A DNA stretch of 64,000 nt from Micromonospora coxensis (GTDB lineage: Bacteria; Actinomycetota; Actinomycetes; Mycobacteriales; Micromonosporaceae). Positions 1 to 8,303 of this stretch are shown one piece after another. The notes below the pieces were generated by a model. It was not told where the DNA came from, did not search any database, and saw nothing but the letters and a program-made list of their open reading frames with translations. Made by a program: the position numbers and the translations under genes. Each line of letters begins with the position of its first letter. Position 1 is the stretch's first letter. The stretch is taken from NCBI RefSeq assembly GCF_900090295.1, contig NZ_LT607753.1:1240001-1304000 (forward strand), written 5' to 3'.

Positions 1-9
1 GCGCCAACC

Positions 10-40
10 GGCGCCCCCGCCCGGGTCGGGCGGGGGCGCC
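10..40. terminator. Strong GC hairpin at window left edge
   Basis: A perfect 14-bp inverted repeat (10-23 against 27-40) with a 3-base loop. It has no U-tract, as is common for actinomycete terminators. It lies 152 bp beyond the stop of the leftward acyltransferase gene, so it could end that transcript, or one entering from outside the window. Confidence 0.6.
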
Positions 41-192
41 GTGGCGTGTGGACGGTGGTGTCCGGGGGCGCGCCGGTCGGCCCTCGCTCGGCCGGGGCGG
101 CGCCGGCCCCGGACAGCCCGGATCCCCGGCGGGACGGCGACGCTGCCACCCACCGGGGATCCTCCGCCGGCCGGCCCGGGGCCGGCGGCAGG

Positions 193-1374
193 TCAGCGGG
201 GCACGGCCGGCGCCTGCTCCCGCCGGGGGTACGCCCAGAGCCGCATCGCGGGCCGTTCCACCAGGGCGTAGAGCGCCCAGGAGACGAGGATGCAGACCAG
301 GTAGACCCCGACCAGGAAGGCGATGCCGGTGAAGGTGTCGAACTGGTACGGCTGGTACGCCGCCCGTACGCCGAGCTGCCCGTTGACCGCCGCGTGCAGC
401 AGGAAGAGCACGTGCACGTGGACCAGGAAGAAGGCGTAGGAGATCTCACCGAGCCAGACCATCGGCCGGTTGTTCAGCAGCGAGGGGCGGCCGGCCACGT
501 CGCTCGCGGCGGCGGCGGTGATCAGCAGCGCCATCGGGACGAGCAGCACCGACTGGTAGCCGTCCATCAGGCTCAGCGGCACGGTCGCCACGTAGACCAC
601 CACCAGCAGCAGCGCCGGCAGCATGGTGCGCAGCCCGATCCAGCGCCCGGAGAGCAGGATCCGGGCCATCACCATGCCGACCAGGAACTCGAACAGCCGC
701 GCCGGCGGGAAGAAGTAGACGAACCACTGCTCGGTCCAGCTCAGCGTCGTCGACATCGGGCTCAGCGGCGCGTCCGGCAGCGCCGCCCGGGCGATCACCG
801 GCAGCAGCATGGCGCCGGCGGTGAACAGCCCGGCGGTGAGCCAGAGCCGCTGCGGCCGGATCCGGTTCACCAGCGGCAGCAGCACCGGGAAGAGCGCGTA
901 GAACAGCAGCTCGACCGAGAGCGACCAGGTGACGCCGTTGACGGCGAAGAGGTGGTAGTTCGGGTCCGGCAGGAAGCCCTGGACGAGCGGGAGGCTGGCC
1001 AGCGTCGGCCCGAGCATCACCGGCAGGCCGGCGATCAGCATCAGGGCCAGCACCCCGAGGTAGACCACCACGTGGTTGGGGAAGATCTTGAAGAAGCGCC
1101 GGCGGTAGAACGCCCCGGTGCTGTCGGCCGAGCGGGCCGACCAGGTGAGGACGAAACCGCTGAGCACGAAGAAGAAGGCGACGCCGACGGATCCGGTGTT
1201 GTGGGCGAGGATGCCGTACACCTCGTTGACGTCGTCGTTGCGGAAGAGCGGGAAGATGAGCCCGTGTCCGATGAATACCAGACTCGCGGCGATGATGCGT
1301 AGTGCGGTCAGGGAGGGAAGTCTCGTCGGAACGGACTCCTTGGCCTGTGTCGCCGCCCCGTCTATCGCTGTCAT
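193..1374 (-). CDS. Membrane O-acyltransferase, acyltransferase-3 (OafA/YrhL) family
   Basis: A 393-residue polytopic membrane protein. The N-terminal stretch with 'RIIAASLVFIGHG' is the family's first helix carrying the conserved His. About ten further hydrophobic segments follow, and a conserved 'FFVLSGFVLTWS' lies near residue 75. Family members move acyl groups from acyl-CoA or membrane donors onto sugar or natural-product hydroxyls. The ATG has 'AAAGGA' upstream. It is transcribed away from the P450 at 1737 across a 362-bp shared promoter region. Its position at the edge of the enediyne locus suggests O-acylation of the product or of a cell-surface glycan; the substrate cannot be read from sequence. 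The family call is firm, membership of the cluster is inference. Confidence 0.8.
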   Translation of the reverse strand: MTAIDGAATQAKESVPTRLPSLTALRIIAASLVFIGHGLIFPLFRNDDVNEVYGILAHNTGSVGVAFFFVLSGFVLTWSARSADSTGAFYRRRFFKIFPNHVVVYLGVLALMLIAGLPVMLGPTLASLPLVQGFLPDPNYHLFAVNGVTWSLSVELLFYALFPVLLPLVNRIRPQRLWLTAGLFTAGAMLLPVIARAALPDAPLSPMSTTLSWTEQWFVYFFPPARLFEFLVGMVMARILLSGRWIGLRTMLPALLLVVVYVATVPLSLMDGYQSVLLVPMALLITAAAASDVAGRPSLLNNRPMVWLGEISYAFFLVHVHVLFLLHAAVNGQLGVRAAYQPYQFDTFTGIAFLVGVYLVCILVSWALYALVERPAMRLWAYPRREQAPAVPR

Positions 1375-1736
1375 ATTCGCGGCCGTCCTTTCCAGGCGCC
1401 AGGGGCTGTGTGCACGGCTGATGCGATTGCCATTTGCGTTGCCGGCAATCTAGCAACGTGGATCCCCCGTCAGTTCTCTCGAATTGCGGATTTCCGCGCG
1501 CCCGGTTGCGGCCCGCGAACCGGTCCGGCCGGATCCCCGCACGGCCCATCGCAATCGGGAGGATGCGCAGGCCAACCCGGTGAAGCGACCGTGGACGCGT
1601 CGTGTCAGCAGCGCCGCCGGGCCGTGGCGCGACCGCGACGGGCGTCGCTGTGGACGCCGGTCACCGGTCGGCCGTGCAGAGGCGGAGCGCGCCGAACGCG
1701 GGACGACGGTTCCGCTTTGACGTTCGAGGGGTGGCC
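1375..1736. promoter_or_regulatory. Divergent promoter region, acyltransferase / P450
   Basis: A gene-free 362 bp between divergent genes. The part near the acyltransferase is clearly richer in A/T than its surroundings (about 1410-1495). It contains an AATTGC hexamer at 1482-1487, a string that recurs in other promoter regions of this locus. No credible -35/-10 pair could be fixed by eye. Confidence 0.45.
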
Positions 1737-2984
1737 ATGGCCGTGCCAACGAAGACCACATCGGAGCCGGGCTCGTCGGAACTGCCCAGCTATCCGATTC
1801 CCCGCGAGTGCCCGTACCACCCGTCGCCGGAGACCGCCCGGCTGCGTGAGCCCGGGCCCATTTCGAAGGTGCGGCTCTACGACGGCAAGGTCGCCTGGTT
1901 CATCACCGGACCGACCGAGGCCCGCGCCCTGCTCGCCGACCGGCGGGTCTCCAACCGCTCGGACTTCCCCAACTACCCGGTGATGGACGAGCGGCACACC
2001 CGGATGCGGGCCACCCGGGAGATGGCCAAGGAGGAGGAGGGCGGCTTCGCCGGCGCCCTGTTCGGGGTGGACCCGCCCGAGCACACCCGGCAGCGGCAGA
2101 TGCTGGTGCCGCGGTTCACCGTACGCCGGGTGGCGGTGCTGCGCCCGGAGATCGAGCGCATCGTCGAGGAGTGCCTGGACGCGCTGGTCGACGAGGGCGC
2201 GCCGGGTGACCTGGTGTCCACCTTCTCCACCCCGGTGCCGACCCGGGTGGTCTGCGCCTACCTCGGCGTGCCGTACGCCGACCGGGCCATCTTCGAGCCG
2301 CTGGCCCGGGACCTGTTCGAGCCGGAGCGGGCCGACGAGGCGATGGAGAAGCTGACCGCGTACCTGACCGACCTGGTCGAGGCGCGGCAGGCGCAGCCGG
2401 CCACCGGTCTGATCGACGACCTGATCGCCGGCCAGGTCGCCAAGGGCACCCTGACCCCCAAGGAGCTGGTCTCCTTCGCGATGGCGATCCTGGTGGCCGG
2501 CACCATCACCACGTCGAGCATCATCGGGCTGGGCACCCTCGCCCTGCTGGAGCACCCGGAGCAGTACCAGCGCCTGGTGGCCGACCCCGATCTGGTGCCC
2601 GGCGCGGTCGAGGAGATGCTGCGCTACATCTCGCTGGTGGAGCAGCTCGCCCGGGTGGCCACCGAGGACATCGAGATCGGCGGGCACGTGATCCGCGCCG
2701 GTGACGGCATCCTGGTCAGCTTCGCCGGGGCCAACCTCGACCCGAGCGTGACCAGCCACCCGGACACCCTGGACATCACCCGGCCGCCGTCGAACCACCT
2801 CGCCTTCAGCTACGGCATCCACCACTGCCTGGGGCACAACCTGGCCCGGCTGGAGCTGGACATCGCCTTCCGCGCCCTGGTGCGGCGACTGCCCGGGCTC
2901 CAGCTCGCGGTGCCGGCCGCGCACATCCCCACCTACCAGAGCGGGGACGTGCAGCGCCTGGCCTGCCTGCCCGTCGTCTGGTGA
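1737..2984 (+). CDS. Cytochrome P450 with atypical I-helix
   Basis: A soluble bacterial P450 of 415 residues. The heme-ligand motif 'FSYGIHHCLGHNLAR' is intact, with Cys364 as the expected iron ligand, and the K-helix ExxR is present as 'EEMLR'. The I-helix oxygen-activation motif is unusual: it reads A254-G-T-I-T-T259, so the usual acidic residue before the threonine pair is isoleucine. P450s with altered I-helices may use substrate-assisted proton delivery or catalyse non-hydroxylating chemistry; that is family knowledge, not shown here. The ATG at 1737 follows 'GAGGGG'; an in-frame upstream extension looks non-coding. The second P450 follows 77 bp downstream in the same direction, so the two are probably co-transcribed. 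A role in core or side-chain oxidation is inference. Confidence 0.87.
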   Translation: MAVPTKTTSEPGSSELPSYPIPRECPYHPSPETARLREPGPISKVRLYDGKVAWFITGPTEARALLADRRVSNRSDFPNYPVMDERHTRMRATREMAKEEEGGFAGALFGVDPPEHTRQRQMLVPRFTVRRVAVLRPEIERIVEECLDALVDEGAPGDLVSTFSTPVPTRVVCAYLGVPYADRAIFEPLARDLFEPERADEAMEKLTAYLTDLVEARQAQPATGLIDDLIAGQVAKGTLTPKELVSFAMAILVAGTITTSSIIGLGTLALLEHPEQYQRLVADPDLVPGAVEEMLRYISLVEQLARVATEDIEIGGHVIRAGDGILVSFAGANLDPSVTSHPDTLDITRPPSNHLAFSYGIHHCLGHNLARLELDIAFRALVRRLPGLQLAVPAAHIPTYQSGDVQRLACLPVVW

Positions 2985-3061
2985 TCCGTGCCGCCCCGAC
3001 CGGCCCGCCGGACGCCTTGTCCGGCGAGCTGCCCACCCCGCCGTAGCCCCCGAGGAGTCCG

Positions 3062-4282
3062 ATGCACAACGTAGACGGCGCGGTCGCGCTGAGCACCGAG
3101 GTGTTCGCCAACCCGTTGGCGCTGCTCACCCAGCTGGGCGAGCGGCGCCCGGTCCACCGGGTGACCCTGCCGGACGGGATGCCGTCCGTCCTGGTCACCG
3201 GCAACCGCGAGGCGCGGGAGGCGCTGTCCGACCCGAGGCTGGTCCGCAGCGTCGAGGCAGCCGACCCGGAGCTGCACAAGTACCACCCGTTGGCCAGCGA
3301 CGACTACCCGCTCTCCCGGCACATGCTCTTCGCCGACCCGCCGGACCACGCGCGGCTGCGGCGGCTGGTGTCCAAGGCGTTCACCCGGCGCCGGGTGGAG
3401 CAGATGAAGCCGCGCATCCAGGAGATCACCGACCGGCTGCTCGACGCGGTGATCGCGCAGGGGCGGGCGGACCTGGTCCGGGACCTGGCGTTGCCGCTGC
3501 CGATCGCGGTGATCAGCGAGATGCTGGGCGTGCCGTTCGAGGACCGGGACGAGTTCGAGCAGCACGCCGAGACGCTGACCGGGATCAACGCCTCGGCCAG
3601 CTTCGACTCGATCATCGCCGCCGGCACCTGGTTCGACCGGTACCTGACCGATCTGGTCGAGCTGCGCCGCAAGGATCCCCGCGACGACCTGATCTCGGCC
3701 ATGATCGCCGCCCAGGAGCAGGGCGACCGGCTCAGCGACCTGGAGCTGCGCTCCAACGCGCTGCTGCTGCTCAGCGCGGGCTTCGAGACCACCGTCAACC
3801 TGGTCGCCAACGGGCTGCTGGCGCTGCTGCGCCACCCCGACGCCATCGCCCTGCTGCGGGCCGAGCCGGCGCTGATGCCGAACGCCGTCGACGAGCTGCT
3901 GCGCTACGACAGCCCCGTCTCCTGCGTGACCTACCACTTCGCCCGGGAGGCGCTGGAGATCGGCGGCTTCGAGATCCGTCCCGGCGAGCACGTGGTCATC
4001 GCCGCCGCGGCGGCGAACCACGATCCCGCGGTCTTCGACGACCCGGGCCGGCTCGACCTGCGCCGGGAGAACAAGGGGCAGATCCTCAGCTTCAGCCACG
4101 GCATCCACTTCTGCCTCGGGGCGCCGCTGGCCAAGCTGGAGGGCGAGGTGGCGTTCGAGACGGTGCTGCGCCGGTTGGAGGGCCTCGCGCTGGCCGTACC
4201 GGCCGACGAGCTGACCTGGAAGGCCAGCTTCGTCCTGCACCGGCTGGAGCGGCTGCCGGTCACCTTCACCGCACGACCCTGA
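3062..4282 (+). CDS. Cytochrome P450, CYP107-like
   Basis: A 406-residue bacterial class I P450 with all canonical signatures: I-helix 'SAGFETT', K-helix 'DELLR' and heme loop 'FSHGIHFCLGAPLAK' with Cys351 as iron ligand. Length and architecture match the macrolide- and polyketide-tailoring CYP107 type. The ATG is preceded by 'GAGGAG' at good spacing. It follows the atypical P450 and is closed by a hairpin at 4289-4310. It would need electrons from ferredoxin and reductase; none is encoded in this window. A tailoring hydroxylation or epoxidation of the enediyne or its attached acyl group is the likely job, with the substrate unknown. Confidence 0.87.
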   Translation: MHNVDGAVALSTEVFANPLALLTQLGERRPVHRVTLPDGMPSVLVTGNREAREALSDPRLVRSVEAADPELHKYHPLASDDYPLSRHMLFADPPDHARLRRLVSKAFTRRRVEQMKPRIQEITDRLLDAVIAQGRADLVRDLALPLPIAVISEMLGVPFEDRDEFEQHAETLTGINASASFDSIIAAGTWFDRYLTDLVELRRKDPRDDLISAMIAAQEQGDRLSDLELRSNALLLLSAGFETTVNLVANGLLALLRHPDAIALLRAEPALMPNAVDELLRYDSPVSCVTYHFAREALEIGGFEIRPGEHVVIAAAAANHDPAVFDDPGRLDLRRENKGQILSFSHGIHFCLGAPLAKLEGEVAFETVLRRLEGLALAVPADELTWKASFVLHRLERLPVTFTARP

Positions 4283-4288
4283 GCCGGT

Positions 4289-4310
4289 CCGGCCCGCCAC
4301 GGCGGGCCGG
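4289..4310. terminator. Bidirectional hairpin between convergent genes
   Basis: A perfect 10-bp stem (4289-4298 with 4301-4310) six bases after the P450 stop and before the convergent DinB/MDMPI gene. It can serve both directions. Confidence 0.6.
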
Positions 4311-4345
4311 GGCGGATCCGGCGGCCGCCGGCCCGGTGAACCGGG

Positions 4346-4900
4346 TCAGCGGCCGTCGTCGTGTCGGCCCAGGTGGGCCAGGAGGCGGGCCTGCCCGTCC
4401 GCGTCGGCGGGCGGCGGCACCGCCGGGCCGAAGCCGAACCGGACCTCCTCCTCGCCGACCAGCTCGACGGTGCGCCAGAGGTGGTCGATGTCCGTCGGGT
4501 CGATCCGGGCCCGCCGGCCGAGGGCGCGGGCCAGGTCCCAGTGGTGCACCACCAGCTCCATGCCGATGGCCCGGTCGATGACCTCGGCGTACGTCCAGTC
4601 ACCGAGCCGTCCGCCGACCCGCGCGCCGGCGACGGCGGGGTCGGCGAGCGCGGCGAGGACCTGCTCCCGGATGGCCCGCCACGCCCCGAGCGGGTCCTCG
4701 GCCACCGGCGGCACGGCGCGCCGCGGCGCCCCGGCCCGTCCGAGGTGGACGGTGTTCATCTCGGCGACGTGGGCGACCAGGTCCCGCACGGTCCAGTCCC
4801 CACAGGGCGTGGGGCCGTCCCACCCGTCCTCCGGCACCGAGGCGACGGTGCGGGCGAAGACGTCCGAGCGGCGCAGGTACCGGTCCGCGACCTCGTCCAT
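4346..4900 (-). CDS. DinB/MDMPI-fold protein, probably mycothiol-dependent (TIGR03086-like)
   Basis: A 184-residue protein that opens with 'MDEVADRYLRRSDVFARTV' and carries the MDMPI_N-type motif 'TPCGDWTVRDLVAHV'. A later 'ELVVHHWDLARAL' supplies further histidines. In this superfamily a metal bound by His residues cooperates with mycothiol in isomerase or transferase reactions. The frame is open further upstream to 5071, but that part is repetitive and the ATG at 4900 matches the family N-terminus. A second member of the superfamily lies at 49884. In an enediyne producer a thiol-transfer or detoxification role is plausible but unproven. Confidence 0.75.
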   Translation of the reverse strand: MDEVADRYLRRSDVFARTVASVPEDGWDGPTPCGDWTVRDLVAHVAEMNTVHLGRAGAPRRAVPPVAEDPLGAWRAIREQVLAALADPAVAGARVGGRLGDWTYAEVIDRAIGMELVVHHWDLARALGRRARIDPTDIDHLWRTVELVGEEEVRFGFGPAVPPPADADGQARLLAHLGRHDDGR

Positions 4901-4999
4901 GCCGGCACTATAGGGCGCGTCGGGCGGCCCGACGCCGCGCACACGCCGGGCGGTCGGCCGCGGCCGACCGCCCGCGCACTCCCGGTGCCCGGCAGTCGC

Positions 5000-5089
5000 G
5001 GGACCCCGCACACGCCGGTGCCCGGAGGCGGGACCACGCACACGCCGACGCCCGAAGGCGGGACCGCGCACACGCCGGTGCCCGGCAGC
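5000..5089. repeat. Three tandem copies of a 30-bp repeat
   Basis: Units at 5000-5029, 5030-5059 and 5060-5089, each starting 'GGGACC.CGCACACGCCG' and differing at a few positions. A looser related stretch precedes them. They lie between the DinB/MDMPI gene start and the aminotransferase stop, outside any credible gene, and run into a hairpin. The 30-bp period keeps reading frame, which explains a spurious open frame here. Confidence 0.8.
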
Positions 5090-5111
5090 GGCGGGGACAG
5101 CCGCTGCCGGG
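5081..5111 (-). terminator. Terminator after the aminotransferase gene
   Basis: A perfect 12-bp stem (5081-5092 against 5100-5111) with a 7-base loop, 19 bases beyond the aminotransferase stop on the minus strand. It overlaps the last 30-bp repeat unit. Confidence 0.65.
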
Positions 5112-5130
5112 CACCGGGGATCGGGGCCGG

Positions 5131-6516
5131 TCAGCTGGGGTTGATCTTGCCGGCCTTGACGTCCAGCCGGGACAGCACGTCCACGATCGCCGAGGACGCC
5201 CGCTTGGCCTGCTGGTCGTCGAGGACCAGCGGCGGAGAGAGCACCAGCGTCGGGCCGTAGTTGCGGGTGATGATCCGGTGGTTCTCGTAGAGCTCGTCGG
5301 CGACCGCGAGGGCGAGGTCCGGCGCGACCGGCTCGCGCGTCTCGGGGTTGGCGACCAGCTCGATGCCGACGGTCGCGCCCTCGACCCGGACCTCGCCGAC
5401 GGCCGGCAGCGCCGCGGCGGGGGCCAGGCCCGCGCGCAGCCAGTCGCCGATCTCCAGGGACCGCTTCAGCAGCCCCTCGTTCTCCAGCAGGTCCAGGTTG
5501 GCCAGTGCCACCGCGCAGGCCGTGGGGTGACCGGAGTAGGTGTGGCCGTGGAAGAAGCTGGCCTGCCCGGCGGCCATGACGTCGGCCACCCGGTCCCGCA
5601 TCAGCACCGCGCCGAGCGGCAGGTAGCCGCTGGTGAGGCCCTTGGCGGTGACGATGATGTCCGGGTCCATGCCGCGCTCGGCGGAGTCGAACCAGGCGCC
5701 GGTACGGCCGAACGCGGTGATCACCTCGTCGGCGATCAGCAGGATGCCGTAGCCGGTGAGCAGTTCCCGCACCCGGGGCCAGTAGTCGGCGGGCGGGGCG
5801 ATGACGCCGCCGCCACCGAGGATCGGCTCACCGATCATCGCCGCGACGTTCTCCGGCCCGAGCCGCTCGATCGTCGCCTCCAGCTCCCGCAGCAGGAAGT
5901 CGGTCGGGTCCTCGCCGCCGTACATCTCGCTGTGGTACGGGTACGGCGGGGTGACCTTCTCCACGTGCGGCAGGTTCGGCCCGACGCCGACCTGCATGTC
6001 CGGGATGCCGGTCGCGGTGCCGCCGCCGAGGGTGGCGCCGTGGTACCCGAAGTGCCGGGCGATGATCCAGTTCCGCTCGGTCTGCCCGCGCCGGTGGTGG
6101 AACAGCCGGGCCAGCTTGATCGCGGTGTCCACGCCCTCGGACCCGCCGGAGGTGTAGAAGACCCGGTTGACGTCGCCCGGGGCGAGGTCGGCCAGCCGCT
6201 GGGCCAGCAGCGCCGACTTGTCGTTGCCGAACTCGAAGAAGCTGGTGAAGTGGGCCAGTTCGGTGATCTGCGCGGCGGCGGCCTCGGCCAGCTCGCGACG
6301 GCCGTGGCCGACCTGGGCGACCCAGATGCCGCCGCCGAGCATGTCGAGCAGTTCGCGCCCCTCGGCGTCCCACACCGTGGAGCCGACGCCCCGGACGATC
6401 ATCCGGCGGAACGGCCGCTGGTCGCGCTGGTGCGAGTGCAGGACGTAGCGCTTGTCCAACTCCCCCAGTTCGGCGCCGGACACGGCGCGCCCGGCCCTGG
6501 TCGTAGAAATCGTCAC
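5131..6516 (-). CDS. Class III (omega) PLP-dependent aminotransferase
   Basis: A 461-residue fold-type I aminotransferase. Visible signatures are the cofactor-phosphate region 'FYTSGGSEGVDTAIKLAR', the Asp of 'ILLIADEVITAFGRTG' that contacts the pyridine nitrogen, and the Schiff-base lysine in 'IVTAKGLTSGYLPLGA'. Such enzymes move amino groups between omega-amino acids, amines or aldehydes and a keto acid. The GTG at 6516 is chosen because 'GAGGGAG' stands upstream; the open frame continues to 6579 without support. It is divergent from the lipoprotein gene. The substrate is unknown: an aminated side chain or sugar of the product is possible, as is ordinary metabolism. Confidence 0.85.
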   Translation of the reverse strand: MTISTTRAGRAVSGAELGELDKRYVLHSHQRDQRPFRRMIVRGVGSTVWDAEGRELLDMLGGGIWVAQVGHGRRELAEAAAAQITELAHFTSFFEFGNDKSALLAQRLADLAPGDVNRVFYTSGGSEGVDTAIKLARLFHHRRGQTERNWIIARHFGYHGATLGGGTATGIPDMQVGVGPNLPHVEKVTPPYPYHSEMYGGEDPTDFLLRELEATIERLGPENVAAMIGEPILGGGGVIAPPADYWPRVRELLTGYGILLIADEVITAFGRTGAWFDSAERGMDPDIIVTAKGLTSGYLPLGAVLMRDRVADVMAAGQASFFHGHTYSGHPTACAVALANLDLLENEGLLKRSLEIGDWLRAGLAPAAALPAVGEVRVEGATVGIELVANPETREPVAPDLALAVADELYENHRIITRNYGPTLVLSPPLVLDDQQAKRASSAIVDVLSRLDVKAGKINPS

Positions 6517-7008
6517 GTGACCACTCCCTCGTGTGCAGACGATGCGGGCTTGCCGGTACGTGGTGCGGCCCGGGGACACCGGTGCGGTGGCCCGTCACGG
6601 CGGACGACACCGTGGCGATCCGCGCCGCCGGCGTCGTCGCCGGTGACGACGGCCGCATGGGCGACGGTCCACTCCACCGCCCCACCCGCCGGCCGGGGCG
6701 TGGACGGCCGGGCGTACCTGCGCCCCTGCTGGTGGATTCCCCGAAACAATGGCAGCCGGCCGCCGCGGGAACATCTTCCGGCGTGCGCAGCCCTGATCAC
6801 GCACCGCTCCGGCGCCACGTCACTTCGTGACGGTGCCGGGCCCGCCAAATAAGCACTCTGGAAGATGCCCGGGCGGTATGCCGCTGATTACGGTACGCGT
6901 TCGAGGTGGGAATGGCGGCGGCTGGAACAACGTGCAGCGGCACCTTCCACACCGGGCAATAGCGGCAAATACAGAATTGACGCCGCGTTTACCAGGATGG
7001 GGGAGAAT
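6517..7008. promoter_or_regulatory. Divergent promoter region, aminotransferase / lipoprotein
   Basis: 492 bp without a credible gene. The left two thirds are GC-rich. About 6955-7000 is A/T-richer and probably carries the promoter of the lipoprotein gene. No operator or RNA element was recognised. Confidence 0.4.
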
Positions 7009-7824
7009 ATGCCCGTACGGGGCAAGAAGATAGCCACGGTGTTGGCTGCGATGACGCTGGTGTTCGCCGCCGGGTGCGCCGACGGCGAGTCGGCGACCAA
7101 GGAGACGAAGGCCGAGGCGTCGGCCCCGGCGTCGCCGAAGGCGCCGGCCGACCTGAAGGACCTGCTGACCAACCCGCACGCCGACCCCAGCAAGGACGAG
7201 GTGCTGACCTTCGACTTCAAGCAGGTCGCGGAGAAGTCGCTGCTGGCGCCCCCGAAGGGGATGGCCTTCACGCCGGACTCCTGCGTCAACTACGTGACCC
7301 TGGGCGACGCCGCCGGCACCCCGCTGCAGACCGCGCCGGCCGCCACGATCGCCGGCCTCAACGGCTGGATGCAGTTCAACACCGCCAGCCCGGTGGGCAA
7401 GGACCACAACCTGGGCCACGACAACTTCTTCGCCCAGTTCGTGGTCGAGCTGCCGGAGGGGCCGAAGCTGGCCGAGATGCACAAGGCCGCGCTGGAGTGC
7501 GCCAACGGCGACATCACGCTGGACGGCAAGGTCCCGGGCAAGCTGAGCAACGTCGACTTCCAGACCCCGGCCCTGCCCGGCGCCGAGACCATGGGCCTGC
7601 TCCAGCGGATCACGTTCCCGCCGCAGAAGGACAAGGCGGCCGCCAAGGTGCTCCAGACCTTCTACGGCCACGTCGACCCCGACGGCGGGGTCGACCGCCC
7701 CAAGCACATCGCCATGGTGGTGATGGGCAACGTGTTCTACTACGGCATCGTCACCGACGCCGAGACGGCGATCAAGATGGCCGCCAACTTCCACCGGCTG
7801 GCGACCGCGCGCGGTCTCGCCTGA
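7009..7824 (+). CDS. Secreted lipoprotein of unknown function
   Basis: A 271-residue predicted lipoprotein. The N-terminus 'MPVRGKKIATVLAAMTLVF' is a classic signal peptide and 'FAAGC' gives the lipobox, with Cys23 as the lipidated residue. A charged, Ala/Pro/Lys-rich linker follows, then a globular domain with two further cysteines (in 'PDSCVNY' and 'LECANG') that could form a disulfide. The ATG at 7009 follows 'GGGGGAG'; an in-frame ATG at 6997 is the alternative. No enzyme family is recognised. It is not an enediyne apoprotein: those are short soluble beta-sandwich proteins without a lipobox. It could be a cell-surface sensor or protective protein. Confidence 0.7.
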   Translation: MPVRGKKIATVLAAMTLVFAAGCADGESATKETKAEASAPASPKAPADLKDLLTNPHADPSKDEVLTFDFKQVAEKSLLAPPKGMAFTPDSCVNYVTLGDAAGTPLQTAPAATIAGLNGWMQFNTASPVGKDHNLGHDNFFAQFVVELPEGPKLAEMHKAALECANGDITLDGKVPGKLSNVDFQTPALPGAETMGLLQRITFPPQKDKAAAKVLQTFYGHVDPDGGVDRPKHIAMVVMGNVFYYGIVTDAETAIKMAANFHRLATARGLA

Positions 7825-7840
7825 TCCGGACCCACCCGTG

Positions 7841-7976
7841 CCCACGCCCGCCAGGGGGCGTGGGCACGGTCGTGTCCGGGGTAGGGGCCCACGCCCACGA
7901 CGGGTGTGGGCAGGGTCGTGTCCGGGCTCGCTGACCCACGCTCACGGCGGGCGTGGACACGGTCGTGTCCGCGGCC
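7841..7976. repeat. Three tandem 47-bp hairpin-forming repeats
   Basis: Units begin at 7841, 7888 and 7935. Each begins with an inverted repeat ('CCCACGCCC' against 'GGGCGTGGG' in unit 1, degenerate in units 2 and 3), followed by a shared tail 'GG.CGTGTCCG'. The array starts 16 bases after the lipoprotein stop, so it probably terminates or stabilises that transcript. It resembles a REP-like array rather than one terminator. Confidence 0.75.
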
Positions 7977-8303
7977 CGGTAGCCGGCGGCGAACGGGCGG
8001 TCCTTCCGCCCGAAGGAGCCGACCGGGGCAACACAGAAGATGCCCACCCCACCATCGAATGCCACCATTACCTCGTGGCCGAAAAGGCGGAAAATCAGTC
8101 CGCGTAACATTTTCGGAGATTGCTGGTCGTGGTTCGCCGCCACCGACCTCGATCGACCCGAAATCCACCTCGCAAAACAATTCGGCACCATTGTCGACAG
8201 CTTCCGGAACGGCGTTGGCCGGGGGTGCGAGGGTCGCCGGCCACGATTCGTAGAACCGCTGACAGCGTCCCCGGTTTCGCTCGACAGGCAGGAGATGGTC
8301 GCC
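7977..8303 (+). promoter_or_regulatory. Upstream region of first LasC-like flavoprotein gene
   Basis: Gene-free, and A/T-richer from about 8050 to 8200 than the rest of the window, as expected of a promoter. The frame is open through it from 8040, but codon use there is unlike the gene, so it is taken as untranslated leader. No specific site was identified. Confidence 0.4.

Noticed and set aside
7009..7824. Possible enediyne apoprotein
   Set aside because: It has a lipobox Cys, is about twice the apoprotein length and lacks the immunoglobulin-like CagA/NcsA pattern.
7841..7976. CRISPR-like array
   Set aside because: Units are adjacent hairpins without distinct spacers and no cas genes are present; the same holds for the arrays at 5000 and 15044.
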